A DNA stretch of 64,000 nt from Streptomyces sp. Ag109_O5-10 (GTDB lineage Bacteria; Actinomycetota; Actinomycetes; Streptomycetales; Streptomycetaceae): contig NZ_FNTQ01000001.1 in NCBI RefSeq assembly GCF_900105755.1, positions 1,054,001-1,118,000 of the forward strand, given 5' to 3'. Within the stretch, counting starts at the first letter, position 1. Each line of letters begins with the position of its first letter. The position numbers and the translations under genes are program-made. Under the pieces are notes generated by a model. The model had not been told where the DNA came from. It did no database searches and was given only the letters and a program-made list of their open reading frames with translations. This document shows, one piece after another, positions 36,856 to 45,392 of this stretch.

Positions 36856-36967
36856 TCAGCAAAGCGAAAAGATACTTTGCTCCAGATTTTCCCGCCGGTA
36901 CGCCAGCGCCTCGCATCTGGTCCGGACCAGGAACTTCGCGTAGTGGCGGAAGAAGACCTGGATGCCT
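36856..36967 (-). pseudogene. C-terminal tail of a second tyrosine integrase
   Basis: Reading the minus strand from about 36967 gives GIQVFFRHYAKFLVRTRCEA and then a short tail to TGA at 36858-36856. It includes the nucleophilic tyrosine (HYAKF) in the same context as the integrase at 2084-3479 (EVLFRHYAKFL). The DNA around 36930-36965 aligns with 2178-2215 at most positions, but the rest differs, so this is the tail of a related, not identical, integrase. It lies 59 bp from the attachment copy, the same order and orientation as at the left end. Confidence 0.72.
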
Positions 36968-37039
36968 CAGGAGGTCGGCACCGGAAGACGTGGCGCCTGA
37001 CTCTTGACACCCTCGATGAACTGGCCCGGCTCCTGCGTC

Positions 37040-37207
37040 GTCACACTGAACCCGATGACCAGGCGGGAGGGGCTCCGGATCCTCGGACGCCGACTGGGCA
37101 CGGCGCGGGTTGGGGCCGAATGCGCCGCCGCCGAGGAGATCGTCGAGCTGTGCGGAGGACTGCCACTGCGCTGGGACCTGGTCACCGGCCGGGAAGGCGG
37201 GTCGTGA
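37040..37207 (+). pseudogene. Fragment of an NB-ARC/AfsR-type regulator
   Basis: About 55 codons resemble the end of an NB-ARC NTPase domain: EGLRILGRRLGTARVGAECA, then AAEEIVELCGGLPLRWD, with the typical CGGLPL motif. No start, P-loop or downstream domains are present. It overlaps the 3' end of the VOC gene on the other strand. Confidence 0.6.
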
Positions 37208-37625
37208 CCTCCTGCAGGGCCCACCCGTTGCCGTCCGGGTCGTGGAAAGCCGCGAACGAGCCGTAGCTGGTGCGCTTCGGATCCGGGCCGTTGAGCCGTC
37301 CCTCCTGCGTGCCGCGGTGGAAGACCCCGCCGGCGTCGTGGAAGATCTCGCCCACCTCGACGCCACGGCCGACGAGTTCGGCGCGGGCCGCCTCGATGTC
37401 GGAGACGATGAGGTGCAGGCCCTGCACTGAACCCGGTGCCGCCGTGGTGACCCCGGTACCGAAGAGAATCGAGCACTGCGAGCCGGGGGGCGTCAGATGC
37501 ACCACCCGGTAGCCGTCGTCGGCGACATGGTCCACGTCCAGCCGGAATCCGGCCTTCTCGTAGAAGGCCTTGGCCCGGTCGACATCGGAGACGGGAAGCA
37601 CGACTACTTCGAGTTTCAGATCCAT
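37182..37625 (-). CDS. VOC-family (glyoxalase/bleomycin-resistance-like) protein
   Basis: A 147-residue two-module VOC protein. LEVVVLPVSDVDRAKAFYEK opens the first beta-alpha-beta-beta-beta unit and GLHLIVSDIEAARAELVGRG the second, ending in AAFHDPDGNGWALQEV. Members bind a metal and act on small electrophiles, or sequester antibiotics; the substrate cannot be read from the sequence. ATG 37625 has an AGAGAAGG site. Two CGTCACC-N9-GGTGACG-like operators lie 43 and 81 bp upstream, suggesting control by the CGNR regulator encoded at 49302. Confidence 0.85.
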   Translation of the reverse strand: MDLKLEVVVLPVSDVDRAKAFYEKAGFRLDVDHVADDGYRVVHLTPPGSQCSILFGTGVTTAAPGSVQGLHLIVSDIEAARAELVGRGVEVGEIFHDAGGVFHRGTQEGRLNGPDPKRTSYGSFAAFHDPDGNGWALQEVTTRLPGR

Positions 37626-37667
37626 CTGTGCCTTCTCTCTTCCGCGGACGGACGCCTACCGTCACGG

Positions 37668-37728
37668 CGTCACCGGTCTAACCGGTGAGATGATGACAGT
37701 CGATGAGTCACCGGTCAAACACGTGACA
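37668..37728 (-). promoter_or_regulatory. Two CGNR-type operator sites upstream of the VOC gene
   Basis: Site 1 (37668-37690) is CGTCACC-N9-GGTGAGA. Site 2 (37706-37728) is AGTCACC-N9-CGTGACA, a weaker match. Both have the 9-base spacer seen at four other places in this window. They overlap the presumed promoter of the gene starting at 37625. Confidence 0.6.
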
Positions 37729-38040
37729 CATGGGATGAGTGACTGGGCGGCCCGCGCCTCCGGGTCGGCGCATCGGGACGCGGCGAAGGGGTACCGACCA
37801 CATCCACGGCGACGGGACCGCTCCCCCGTTTCGCCGAGTCCCGGCCACGGTTGAGCAGGACGGCGGCGGCCGCTCCCCCGTCAGTGGTGCGGGCGAGGGT
37901 CCGCACCGCTGACGGGGTGCACCGAGACGACCCTTGCACCCGGAGAGAACAGGGGCACGCTCATCATGACCACACCGCACGCGGGACCCGCCGTCACAGC
38001 ACGGGAGCCCACCACCCGCCGCTGACGGCCGGTACGGAGC

Positions 38041-38790
38041 TCACCGGGTCCGTTCGCGTGCGGGGCGGCGCACGGTGTGGCGTTCCGCGGGGGGTTGTTC
38101 GTCGCGGATGTCGGCGAGGAGTGCGGTGATGGCGGCCATGATGTCTTCGGTGGCGTCTTTGAGCACATCAGAAGTGAGAGCCTTGCCCGCATACCGGCTC
38201 AGGTCGACGGGCGGTCCGGCCACCACATGGACGGGCTGACGGAGGACCGGCCGCAGTCGCCGGTCGCCACGGCCGCCCCGCGCATAGGGCGGGGCGATCC
38301 GGTGGGCACCCCACTGGGCGACCGGGATGACGGGCGCACCGGTCGCCAGAGCGATCCGTGCCGCACCGGACCTGCCGGTCATCGGCCACATCCGGGGGTC
38401 CCGGGTGACGGTGCCCTCGGGGTAGACGGCGACGCAGTCCCCGTTGTTGACGGCGTCCACCGCGGCGCGGAGCGCGAGCGCGGCGTCGGCGGTTCCGCGG
38501 TGGACCGGGATCTGGCCCGTCCTGCGCAGCATCATGCCGACGAAGGGAATGGTGAACAGCGAGGCTTTCGCGAGCAACCGTGGCGGCCGGCCGCTGTCGT
38601 ACTGGAAGTGCCCGTAGGTGAGCGGATCGAAGTACGAGATGTGGTTGACCACAGTGATGAAGCCGCCCTCCGCCGGTATGTGTTCGTGCCCGCGCCAATG
38701 GTGTTTGACGAACAAGGCCAGCACCGGTTTCACGATGGCGGCTGCCAGCCGGTACCAGAAGCCGTAGGGGCTGCGCGGGTTGCCGGGCAC
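38041..38790 (-). CDS. 1-acyl-glycerol-3-phosphate acyltransferase (PlsC-like)
   Basis: A 249-residue membrane-associated acyltransferase of the PlsC family, transferring acyl groups to lysophospholipids. The catalytic NHISYFDPL (H-x4-D type) is near residue 50, the acceptor-binding VAYPEGTVTRD-like VYPEGTVTRD near 123, and VIPVAQWGAH near 157. The hydrophobic YRLAAAIVKPVLALFV near the N-terminus is a likely membrane helix. GTG 38790 has an AAGGAGG site five bases upstream and is preferred over ATG 38829. It is probably chromosomal and not obviously linked to its neighbours. Confidence 0.87.
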   Translation of the reverse strand: MPGNPRSPYGFWYRLAAAIVKPVLALFVKHHWRGHEHIPAEGGFITVVNHISYFDPLTYGHFQYDSGRPPRLLAKASLFTIPFVGMMLRRTGQIPVHRGTADAALALRAAVDAVNNGDCVAVYPEGTVTRDPRMWPMTGRSGAARIALATGAPVIPVAQWGAHRIAPPYARGGRGDRRLRPVLRQPVHVVAGPPVDLSRYAGKALTSDVLKDATEDIMAAITALLADIRDEQPPAERHTVRRPARERTR

Positions 38791-39047
38791 TCGGGTCCTC
38801 CTTGGTTGCGTGCGCTGCGAGCAGGCCACGTCCCCCTGTCGTCCCGGGTTCCTGACAGGTTCGGACGCTGGTCACACCGACAAATATACTTGATCCTGCA
38901 ATTTATTCGGATCGAGAGACCGATGCCTGACAGCCGGACCAACCCCCTGGACCGGCGGGCGACGGGCTGGGGCGGCCCGCGTGAGTGAGGGGCCCTGTCG
39001 TTCCCCGGAACGCGACTCCCTGGAGTTCCGTTCCCAGGAGATCCGCC

Positions 39048-39270
39048 GTGCCCGGTTTCACTCCCGTCCGCTCCGCTGTGGCGCCGGACGATGCCACCAC
39101 CACGCCTGGAGGGTCGCGAGCGGCCATGGCTGCCGCTCTGCTGGGCACGTTCGTAATGACGCTGGACGCGCTGATCGTCAACGTGACTCTGCCATCGGGC
39201 GTGGGGTCGGCGGCGGCATGACCGGCCTGCGGTGGGTCGTGGACGGTTACACCTTGACGGAACTCGTCAC
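39048..39270 (+). pseudogene. MFS transporter N-terminus, truncated and frameshifted
   Basis: GTG 39048, with a CAGGAG site, begins a short frame containing AALLGTFVMTLDALIVNVTL, the first membrane helix of a drug-efflux MFS protein. The frame is lost at about 39187. GGGMTGLRWVVDGYTLTEL, the next expected segment, continues in another frame until about 39260. There the sequence switches to a different gene (the XRE remnant). Only about 70 of the usual 450 or more codons remain. Confidence 0.7.
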
Positions 39271-39276
39271 CCCCTT

Positions 39277-39890
39277 GGGTCAGCATCGACTACTACGCCC
39301 GCCTCGAACGCGGCAGGGAAACGCGGCCCAGTCCTCGGTCGTCGACTCCCTCGCCCGCGCACTGCGGTTGCAGGAGGAGGAGCACGAGCATCTGCGCAAT
39401 CTGGCCGCCCGGACCGCCGCCCCGGCCGCACCGTGCGGCCGGGCGTCCGCCTGCTGCTGGAGCACCCGCGGCCGAGCCCCGCCTACGCCCTCAGCCGCAC
39501 CCTCGACAAACTCGCCGCCAACCCCGGCGGCCTGCACCTCTACGCCGGCACCGACCCCGACGCCCCGACCTCGCCCAGTTCGTCGGCGAACTCCTCCTCA
39601 AGAGCGGGGACTTCGCCCGTCTGTGGGAGCGTTACGACGTCCGTCCGCACCGCCCCGGCACCAAGCACTTCCGCCACCCCCAGGTCGGCGACCTCACCCT
39701 GGGCTACCAGACCATGCAGCTCGAAGGCACCCCGGGGCACCGTCTCGTCGCCTACTACGCCGACCCCGCGACACCCGACCACGACGCGATGCTCCTGCTC
39801 GACATGCTCGGCACCCAGCACGCCCCCGAGTCCGTCGACCGTGTCGACATGCCCTCTCCTGACCAGCGCCGCGAACCGGGACGGCGCTGA
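39277..39890 (+). pseudogene. XRE/MmyB-type regulator remnant, multiply frameshifted
   Basis: Pieces in three frames match a helix-turn-helix regulator with a MmyB-like ligand domain: SIDYYARLERGRE (39277), SSVVDSLARALRLQEEEHEH (39335), LLEHPRPSPAYALSRTLDKL, and finally FARLWERYDVRPHRPGTKHF with HPQVGDLTLGYQTMQLEGTP to the stop at 39890. The DNA-binding helices are missing because the 5' part is fused to the MFS remnant. At least two indels separate the frames. Confidence 0.72.
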
Positions 39891-40104
39891 CCGGACCTGC
39901 CGAGGTGCGCGCACTGCCCGGTCAGGCCGGCGCGGTACACCGCCGACGAGGCCGAGTGCCGGTGGTGGACGGAACGCGGACGCCCGCCAGGGCACGAGCG
40001 GCGTCGCCGCCGGGGACGACGGGCCGGCCGGTCCGGCACCTGCCGGGGTCGTGGGTCGGCGAACTGACGACGGCACCTGTCCGCCGAGCACGTCCGCCGA
40101 CGAT

Positions 40105-40746
40105 TCACCGGTCCGCCCAGGCCTGGTCCAGCGCCTGCGTGAACGCGTCCGGCGACTGCACACCGCCCACCCCGTACCGCCGGTTCAGCACGAAGAAGGG
40201 CACGCCGGTGACGCCGAGGTCGGCCGCCCGTCGCTCGTCGGCCCGCACCTCGGCGGCGAACGCGTCAGGGTCGTCGAGCACCGCGCGCGCCTCATCCGCG
40301 TCCAGCCCCGCTTCGACGGCGAGAGCGACCTGGGTCTCCCGGTCGTAGACCGAACGCTCTTCCGCGAAGTTCGCCTGGAAGGCGAGGCCCATGAGCTCGG
40401 CCTGCCTGCCACGGGACTTGGCGAGGTGAATGAGCCGGTGCAGGTCGAAGGTGTTCCCGAAGACGCGCCCACCGACGCGGAATGCCAGACCGACTTCCCG
40501 GGCCAGGGCCGCAGCCTGCTCTTCTCTGGCGACCTGCTGCTCACGGGTGCGCCCGTACTGCGCGGCGACCGCGTCGATGATCGGCACCGAGCCGTTCTCC
40601 GCCCGCGGGTTCAGCTCGAACGACCGGTGCACCACCTCCACCTGGTCACGGTGAGCGAAGGCGGCAAGACCCCGATCGAAGCGCGCCGTTGCGACGTAGC
40701 ACCAGGGGCAGGCGATGTCAGTCCATATTTCGACACGCATGTTCGA
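40105..40746 (-). CDS. DsbA-family (FrnE-like) thioredoxin-fold oxidoreductase
   Basis: A 213-residue thioredoxin-fold protein of the FrnE group. The redox motif CPWC is at residues 14-17 (EIWTDIACPWCYVATARF). The helical insert has NTFDLHRLIHLAKSRGRQAE, and the cis-proline region is LGVTGVPFFVLNRRYGVGG. FrnE-type proteins act as cytosolic dithiol oxidoreductases; the substrate is unknown here. ATG 40746 begins just before the fold. A TAGACGAC/ACGTCTA palindrome lies 77 bp upstream with a TATTAT -10-like box beside it, linking it to the TetR regulator at 45393. Confidence 0.87.
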   Translation of the reverse strand, partial: SNMRVEIWTDIACPWCYVATARFDRGLAAFAHRDQVEVVHRSFELNPRAENGSVPIIDAVAAQYGRTREQQVAREEQAAALAREVGLAFRVGGRVFGNTFDLHRLIHLAKSRGRQAELMGLAFQANFAEERSVYDRETQVALAVEAGLDADEARAVLDDPDAFAAEVRADERRAADLGVTGVPFFVLNRRYGVGGVQSPDAFTQALDQAWADR

Positions 40747-40822
40747 CATATCCCGTCGTCCGTTGGCCGTTTGTGATGCGTCGACCACCTGACAGGCAGG
40801 ACAGCCGACCGGTCAGCCATAA

Positions 40823-40840
40823 TAGACGACCGGACGTCTA
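40823..40840 (-). promoter_or_regulatory. TetR-type operator upstream of the FrnE-like gene
   Basis: TAGACGACCGGACGTCTA is a near-perfect 18-bp palindrome. It is followed, in the direction of the FrnE gene, by TATTAT. A further GACCGGTC core lies at 40807-40814. It matches sites upstream of four other loci here. Confidence 0.65.
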
Positions 40841-40900
40841 CTAACCTCGGGGTACCCACCGACCCACCCCCGCTTCCCGCTGCACGGTTGAGCTACACGG

Positions 40901-41596
40901 TCACTTGAGGACCCCGAGGAGCCGGTCGGCGAGGACGGCCGCCGAGTGAGGGTTCTGCCCGGTGATGAGGTTGCGGTCCTCCACCATGTACGGCTCCCAG
41001 ATCGGGCCCCGGCTGAAGTCGACGCCGACCTTCGCCTTCAGGTCGGTCTCCAGCAGCCACGGCGCCCGTGAGGCCAGGCCGACACCCTCTTCCTCCTCGT
41101 CCGTGAAGCACGTGACCCGGTAGCCCTTGAACGGGGACTCGCCGTGGATCCTGGTGGCCAGCATCGCGGCCGGGGCGTGGCACACGATGGCGAGTGGCCT
41201 GCCCGAGGCCAACTGTGCCGTCAGCAGCCGGCCGGCGTCGGCGTCGAAGGCCAGGTCGGACATCGGACCGTGACCGCCGGGCAGGTACACCGCGTCGTAG
41301 TCCTCCAGGCGCACGTCCGACAGCTTGAGCGGCCGCCGCATCACCTCGGCGGAGCGGATGATGGCCTCAAGCTCCAGGGCCCCCTCCTCACCACCGGCCA
41401 TCGAAGGCCGCAGGCTCATCATGTCGACGTTCGGGACCACACCGCCGGGCGTCGCGACCACGACATCATGGCCGGCTTCCGTGATCGCCTTGTAGGGCAT
41501 CGCGAACTCTTCCGCCCAGTACCCCGTCGCATACCTGGTGCCGTCCTTGAGCACCCAGTACGTCGCCCCACTCACTATGAAGAGGACTCTCGCCAT
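40901..41596 (-). CDS. DJ-1/PfpI-family (Hsp31-like) protein
   Basis: A 231-residue class I glutamine-amidotransferase-fold protein. The nucleophile elbow is LAIVCHAPAAML, with the cysteine. DYDAVYLPGGHGPMSDLAFD and the N-terminal GYWAEEFAMPYKAITEAGHD (with the partner glutamate) fit Hsp31-type glyoxalase III/deglycase proteins, which remove reactive carbonyls. ATG 41596 follows AGGAGGT at good distance. It lies in a cluster with a FrnE-like and an Rv2466c-like protein around shared operators, supporting an electrophile-detoxification role. Confidence 0.87.
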   Translation of the reverse strand: MARVLFIVSGATYWVLKDGTRYATGYWAEEFAMPYKAITEAGHDVVVATPGGVVPNVDMMSLRPSMAGGEEGALELEAIIRSAEVMRRPLKLSDVRLEDYDAVYLPGGHGPMSDLAFDADAGRLLTAQLASGRPLAIVCHAPAAMLATRIHGESPFKGYRVTCFTDEEEEGVGLASRAPWLLETDLKAKVGVDFSRGPIWEPYMVEDRNLITGQNPHSAAVLADRLLGVLK

Positions 41597-41859
41597 GGCA
41601 CCTGACCTCCTAATCCTCGGAACTGCTCGAACGAGCCGGAGGATGCGTGGGATTCAGCTCGGGGCTCATGCCCGACCAGGCATGCGAGCCGGTTCTCTCA
41701 TTGCACGTCCGGCCCCAGGGCCGGGCAACTCGGCGGCGACCCGGGCCCTGCCGCGTACCGCCCCGCCTCCCACCGCGGACCCCGCCCAGCGGACGCGACA
41801 CGCGAAAGGGGCGACCGCCGGAGGTGACGCGCCGCGCACCATCGGGCGTGCACTCACCT

Positions 41860-41930
41860 TTGACACTGGTGAAGTGGTCACATAACGTAATAGTCGACCG
41901 GTCTAATATTTCGACCGACAGGTCGCCGAC
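41860..41930 (+). promoter_or_regulatory. Promoter with TetR-type operator, upstream of the nitroreductase-like gene
   Basis: TTGACA (41860-41865), a 17-base spacer and TAACGT (41883-41888) form a good promoter toward 42089. TAGTCGACCGGTCTA (41891-41905) covers the expected transcription start, and a second half-similar element (TCGACCGACAGGTCG) follows at 41911. Binding there should block transcription. Confidence 0.62.
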
Positions 41931-42088
41931 CGTCTCGTACTCGGCAGTGACACCGTGCGTCCGGTGGAGCAGAGGCAGCGGCAACCGGCCGCCCGGACCG
42001 AGCTGTTGGCCGCCACCGGCTTCCGCGCCGACGACCGACTCTCCCTGCGCCCACAACAACACCCCCGGCATCGGCAAGAGGAGTTCCC

Positions 42089-42742
42089 ATGACCGCGCCC
42101 GCCTCCCCCGAATCCCCGACCCCCGTGGACTTCTGGTTCGACCCCGTCTGCCCGTGGACCTGGCTGACGTCCCGTTGGCTCCTCGATGTCGCCGCCCGGC
42201 GCCCTCTGCAGGTGTCCTGGCACGTCATGAGCCTCTCCATCCTGAACGAGAACCGGCTGGACGAACTGCCCGAGCGCATCCGCGTGCTCATGGGCGATGC
42301 CTGGGCGCCGGTACGTGTGCTGACCGCCGCCCGCCTCCACCACGGATCCGAGGTGCTGGAACCGCTGTACACCGCCCTGGGCGCCCGGTACCACCTGGAG
42401 CAGCAGCCGAAGAACCGGGCCACGCTCGAAGCGGCCCTGCGGGACGCGGGGCTGCCAGCCGAACTGGCGGGCGCCGGCGACACGGACCGTTACGACGAGG
42501 AGCTGCGCGCTTCGCACGCCAACGGAATCACCCTCGTCGGCCAGGACGTCGGCAGCCCGATCATCGCCGTGCCGGGCACCGACCCGGTCGGCGATCCGGT
42601 CGCCTTCTTCGGACCCGTCGTGAACCCCGCCCCCAAGGGCGAGGACGCGGCCCGGCTCTGGGACGGCGTGCTCGCCGTGGCCTCCGCGCCCAGCTTCTAC
42701 GAGATCAAGCGCACGCGCACCGGCGGTCCCGACTTCAGCTGA
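42089..42742 (+). CDS. Mycothiol-dependent nitroreductase-like (Rv2466c type) DsbA-family protein
   Basis: A 217-residue thioredoxin-fold protein with CPWT at residues 21-24 (DFWFDPVCPWTWLTSRW). The helical insert includes NENRLDELPERIRVLMGDAW, and the end is PSFYEIKRTRTGGPDFS. The CPWT motif and these flanks match the mycobacterial Rv2466c group, which uses mycothiol to reduce nitro compounds and handle oxidative stress. ATG 42089 has a GAGGAG site. A strong promoter with a TetR-type operator lies about 200 bp upstream. Confidence 0.85.
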   Translation: MTAPASPESPTPVDFWFDPVCPWTWLTSRWLLDVAARRPLQVSWHVMSLSILNENRLDELPERIRVLMGDAWAPVRVLTAARLHHGSEVLEPLYTALGARYHLEQQPKNRATLEAALRDAGLPAELAGAGDTDRYDEELRASHANGITLVGQDVGSPIIAVPGTDPVGDPVAFFGPVVNPAPKGEDAARLWDGVLAVASAPSFYEIKRTRTGGPDFS

Positions 42743-42813
42743 CGCGCGTGCCCCACGGCTTCCGGTGACGGCTGAAGTCGCCGGATGGCCGCGCTCACAC
42801 CCCCCCGACGTCA

Positions 42814-43365
42814 TCAGCCCGACCCGCCGGGGATGCCGTACACCGGTGTGAGCCTCGCCCGCGCCAGACCGTGGGCCACGAGTCGGAAGCCGAGCCAGGC
42901 GGGGCTCGCCGTCGTCGTCACGTCGTCGAGAGCGGGCACGTCGAGCGCGTGAACGACGAACATGTACCGGTGAGGCTCTTCCCCCGGCGCAGGTGCGGCG
43001 CCGAGGAACCCGCGCCGGCCGGCGTCGTTGGTCAGCGCCCGCGCCCCGGCGGGCAGGCTCGCTCCGTCGACGTCTCCCGCACCGGCGGCAAGTCCGTGCA
43101 CCGACGCGGGGATGTCGTGCACGGCCCAGTGCCAGAAACCACTGACCGTCAGCGCGTCCGAGTCGAAACATGTGACGGCGAAGCTCCTCGTGCCGGACGG
43201 ATACCCGCTCCACTCCAGATGCGGGGAGCGGTCCCCGCCAGGACGGCCGAAGATGGCGCTGCGCTGCGCCACGTCCAGGGTCTTCCCGTCGGCGATGTCG
43301 TCGCTGCACAGCGTGAATGCCGGCACCGGGGGCAGCGCGTCGTAGGGATCGGCAGAGTGAGGCAT
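42814..43365 (-). CDS. PEBP-family (YbhB/YbcL) protein
   Basis: A 183-residue phosphatidylethanolamine-binding-like protein. FTLCSDDIADGKTLDVAQRS opens it, SPHLEWSGYPSGTRSFAVTC contains the conserved anion-site segment, HWAVHDIPASVHGL has the GxxH-type histidine, and HRYMFVVHALDVPAL closes the fold. Its biochemical role is unknown in bacteria. ATG 43365 has a GGAGACG site; upstream open frame is not needed. It converges with the nitroreductase-like gene, with 71 bp between ends. Confidence 0.85.
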   Translation of the reverse strand: MPHSADPYDALPPVPAFTLCSDDIADGKTLDVAQRSAIFGRPGGDRSPHLEWSGYPSGTRSFAVTCFDSDALTVSGFWHWAVHDIPASVHGLAAGAGDVDGASLPAGARALTNDAGRRGFLGAAPAPGEEPHRYMFVVHALDVPALDDVTTTASPAWLGFRLVAHGLARARLTPVYGIPGGSG

Positions 43366-43463
43366 TGCTCGTCTCCGTACTCTCCACCCGACCGGGGTCG
43401 CACCGTCCTGTGCCCGTCGTGTGCGGAAGTGCGAGCCTCGGCCCGATATCCGGTCGCAACGCC

Positions 43464-43772
43464 CTACAGGGTAGGCGCGGCTCCGGACGGCCGCCCGCGG
43501 GCGGGTGCCTCCCTCGTCGTCTGCGCGCCGGTCGAGGCGACCGGCCGCGCCGCCACCTCCGTGGCAGACGGCATGGCGGCTATCTCGTCGCGCGGGCGAC
43601 GCGCGGCGGCGGTAAAGGCAGGCTCGGTCAGCAGCCTGCCGACGGCGGAGATGACCGATTCCGGCCCCTGCTCCCCCGCGGGGAGCGCCAGTCCGGCTCC
43701 CGCCGCCTGGGGACGAGCGGCCTGACGCGCCTGGCCGGGCATTCCCGGCATCACGACCATAAGAATACGCAA
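43464..43772 (-). pseudogene. Macrolide-type glycosyltransferase with a large internal deletion
   Basis: The frame starts with MRILMVVMPGMPG, the first strand of a GT-B glycosyltransferase. It then jumps to GAGLALPAGEQGPESVISAV and LLTEPAFTAAARRPRDEIAA with MPSATEVA, the family's C-terminal helices. The intact gene at 52985-54172 shows the expected order with about 300 residues in between. The reading frame survived the deletion, but a 102-residue product lacks both active-site and acceptor regions. Confidence 0.72.
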
Positions 43773-43891
43773 GGCGGCGCAATGCCTCTCTTATTGCACA
43801 CTCAAGTATGTATGCCTACCGGGCGAGGCGAACTCGGACGCCGGGTCGGACAGCACCCCGCGACGCACAGGTGCCCTCCGGGAAGGTCGCT

Positions 43892-45223
43892 TCAGGCCTC
43901 GGAAGCCGCCTCCGCCGTGACCGGGAGTTGCTCGTGGCCGGATGTGGGTCCGGTGCGCGGCACAGCGTTCGGTGTCGGCATGGCGTGCGGGAACCTGACG
44001 CGCAGCGCCAGGGCGGCCAGCGCCGCGGCCAGGACGATGCCGGCGGCCAGGAGCAGGGCGCGGTGGTAGCCGTCGTGCAGGAGCGGCGCCGCCACCAGTG
44101 GGCCGAGGATCTGACCCACCGAGTACCCGGCGGTCAGCAGGGCGACGGCACGCGGGAACCGCAGATGTGCCCCCGCCCCCAGGGCCAGGGTGCTCACGCC
44201 GATGAAGGTGGCGCCGAACAGCACCGCGGAGATCAGCGCGGGCGCGACTCCCCCCACCAGCGCGGGCAGGGCGATGCCCACGGCCTGGACTCCGAGCGCG
44301 GCGAGCAGCAGGTCCGGCCGCGACCAGCGGCGTCCCAGACCGGCCCAGAGGGCGGCGGAGGGGATGGCCGCCAGCCCCACCAGCACCCACGCGCCGCTGC
44401 CGATCCAGCCGGGCGATCTCTGGTTGATGGCTGCGACCAGGAAGGTGCCGGCGATGATGTAGCCGATTCCCTCCAGCGTGTAGGACGCGAACAGGGCACC
44501 GAACCAGCGGTGGGTCCGCGGCCCCGTCGCCCCGGCCCGGGCAGCCGGTGCCGAGGGAGCCGGCCGGGGAGCGGGCTCGGGGCGCAGGCCCCACGCACCG
44601 AGGGTGAGCACCGCGGCCAGTGCTGCCGAGGCCCACCACGCGGCCTGCCAGTTGCCGACCGTGCGCAGCACGAGGACGAGCGCGCCGGACAGCGCGATGC
44701 CCGCCCCGACTCCGCCGAAGGCCCAGCCTGGCAGGTGGGCCGGGTGCTCCCGCAGATGGCTGAGCAGGGAGCCGGCGGCGATCACGAAGACCATCGCGCT
44801 GAAGACGCCCGCGCCGAGCCGCAGGAGCAGCCAGACGGTGGTGCTGTGTGTGAGCGCCATCCCGGCCAGCGTGGCCACCAGTGCCAGCAGACTGCCGCGC
44901 AGTACCGCGGCAGAGCGCATCAGCCGGGGGGCGAGGGTGCCCGCCAGTGCCCCGAGCAGGTAGCCCACGTAGTTCGCGGTCGCCAGGTTCGCTCCGGCAC
45001 CGGTCGACAGTCCCGCCTGGGCGTGCATCAGCGGAAGGATGGGGGTGTACACGAAGCGGCCGACGCCCATTCCCGTCGCCAGCGCGGCCGCGGCCTGCAG
45101 GACGTGGGGCCACGGTGACCGCGGCACGTCCCTCGCGGCGGAGGACGTGTCGCGCAGGGCTACGGTGACCGGTTCGCGGCCGGTGCCGGGAACCGTGGAG
45201 CCGGTGTTTCGCCTACTTGCCAT
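43892..45223 (-). CDS. YbfB/YjiJ-family MFS transporter
   Basis: A 443-residue transporter with about 12 hydrophobic segments. The opening ATGMGVGRFVYTPILPLMHA is the typical first helix of this group. Others include YVGYLLGALAGTLAPRL, GVGAGIALSGALVLVLRTVG and YTLEGIGYIIAGTFLVAAIN. The central loop is proline/alanine-rich. The substrate is unknown. ATG 45223 was chosen; open frame extends to 45421 but has no better site. It is divergent from the TetR gene, so their control regions adjoin. Confidence 0.82.
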   Translation of the reverse strand: MASRRNTGSTVPGTGREPVTVALRDTSSAARDVPRSPWPHVLQAAAALATGMGVGRFVYTPILPLMHAQAGLSTGAGANLATANYVGYLLGALAGTLAPRLMRSAAVLRGSLLALVATLAGMALTHSTTVWLLLRLGAGVFSAMVFVIAAGSLLSHLREHPAHLPGWAFGGVGAGIALSGALVLVLRTVGNWQAAWWASAALAAVLTLGAWGLRPEPAPRPAPSAPAARAGATGPRTHRWFGALFASYTLEGIGYIIAGTFLVAAINQRSPGWIGSGAWVLVGLAAIPSAALWAGLGRRWSRPDLLLAALGVQAVGIALPALVGGVAPALISAVLFGATFIGVSTLALGAGAHLRFPRAVALLTAGYSVGQILGPLVAAPLLHDGYHRALLLAAGIVLAAALAALALRVRFPHAMPTPNAVPRTGPTSGHEQLPVTAEAASEA

Positions 45224-45365
45224 GGGGACAGCGTGTGCACGGCGGTCCGGCGAAATCCACGACCTGTTTCCTCGCTGCTGCGAACCTCGGTCTCCCACCG
45301 GCCGGGGCGGCCTCGTGACCGGCGCGCACGCGGGCCGAACGGTTGCTGCCGACCGGCCGGGAGAA

Positions 45366-45388
45366 GTAGTCGATCGGTCGTATACTTC
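45366..45388 (+). promoter_or_regulatory. Operator and -10 box of the TetR gene; likely leaderless start
   Basis: A palindrome-like AGTAGTCGATCGGTCGTATA overlaps a TATACT -10 box at 45381-45386. The ATG at 45393 lies only six bases after the box, so the mRNA should begin at or next to the start codon. The overlap implies autoregulation. Confidence 0.65.
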
Positions 45389-45392
45389 TGGC

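Noticed and set aside
41903-43459. 518-codon minus-strand frame across the nitroreductase-like gene
   Set aside because: No motif and low-complexity composition; it is the antisense shadow of the 42089 gene and its neighbours.
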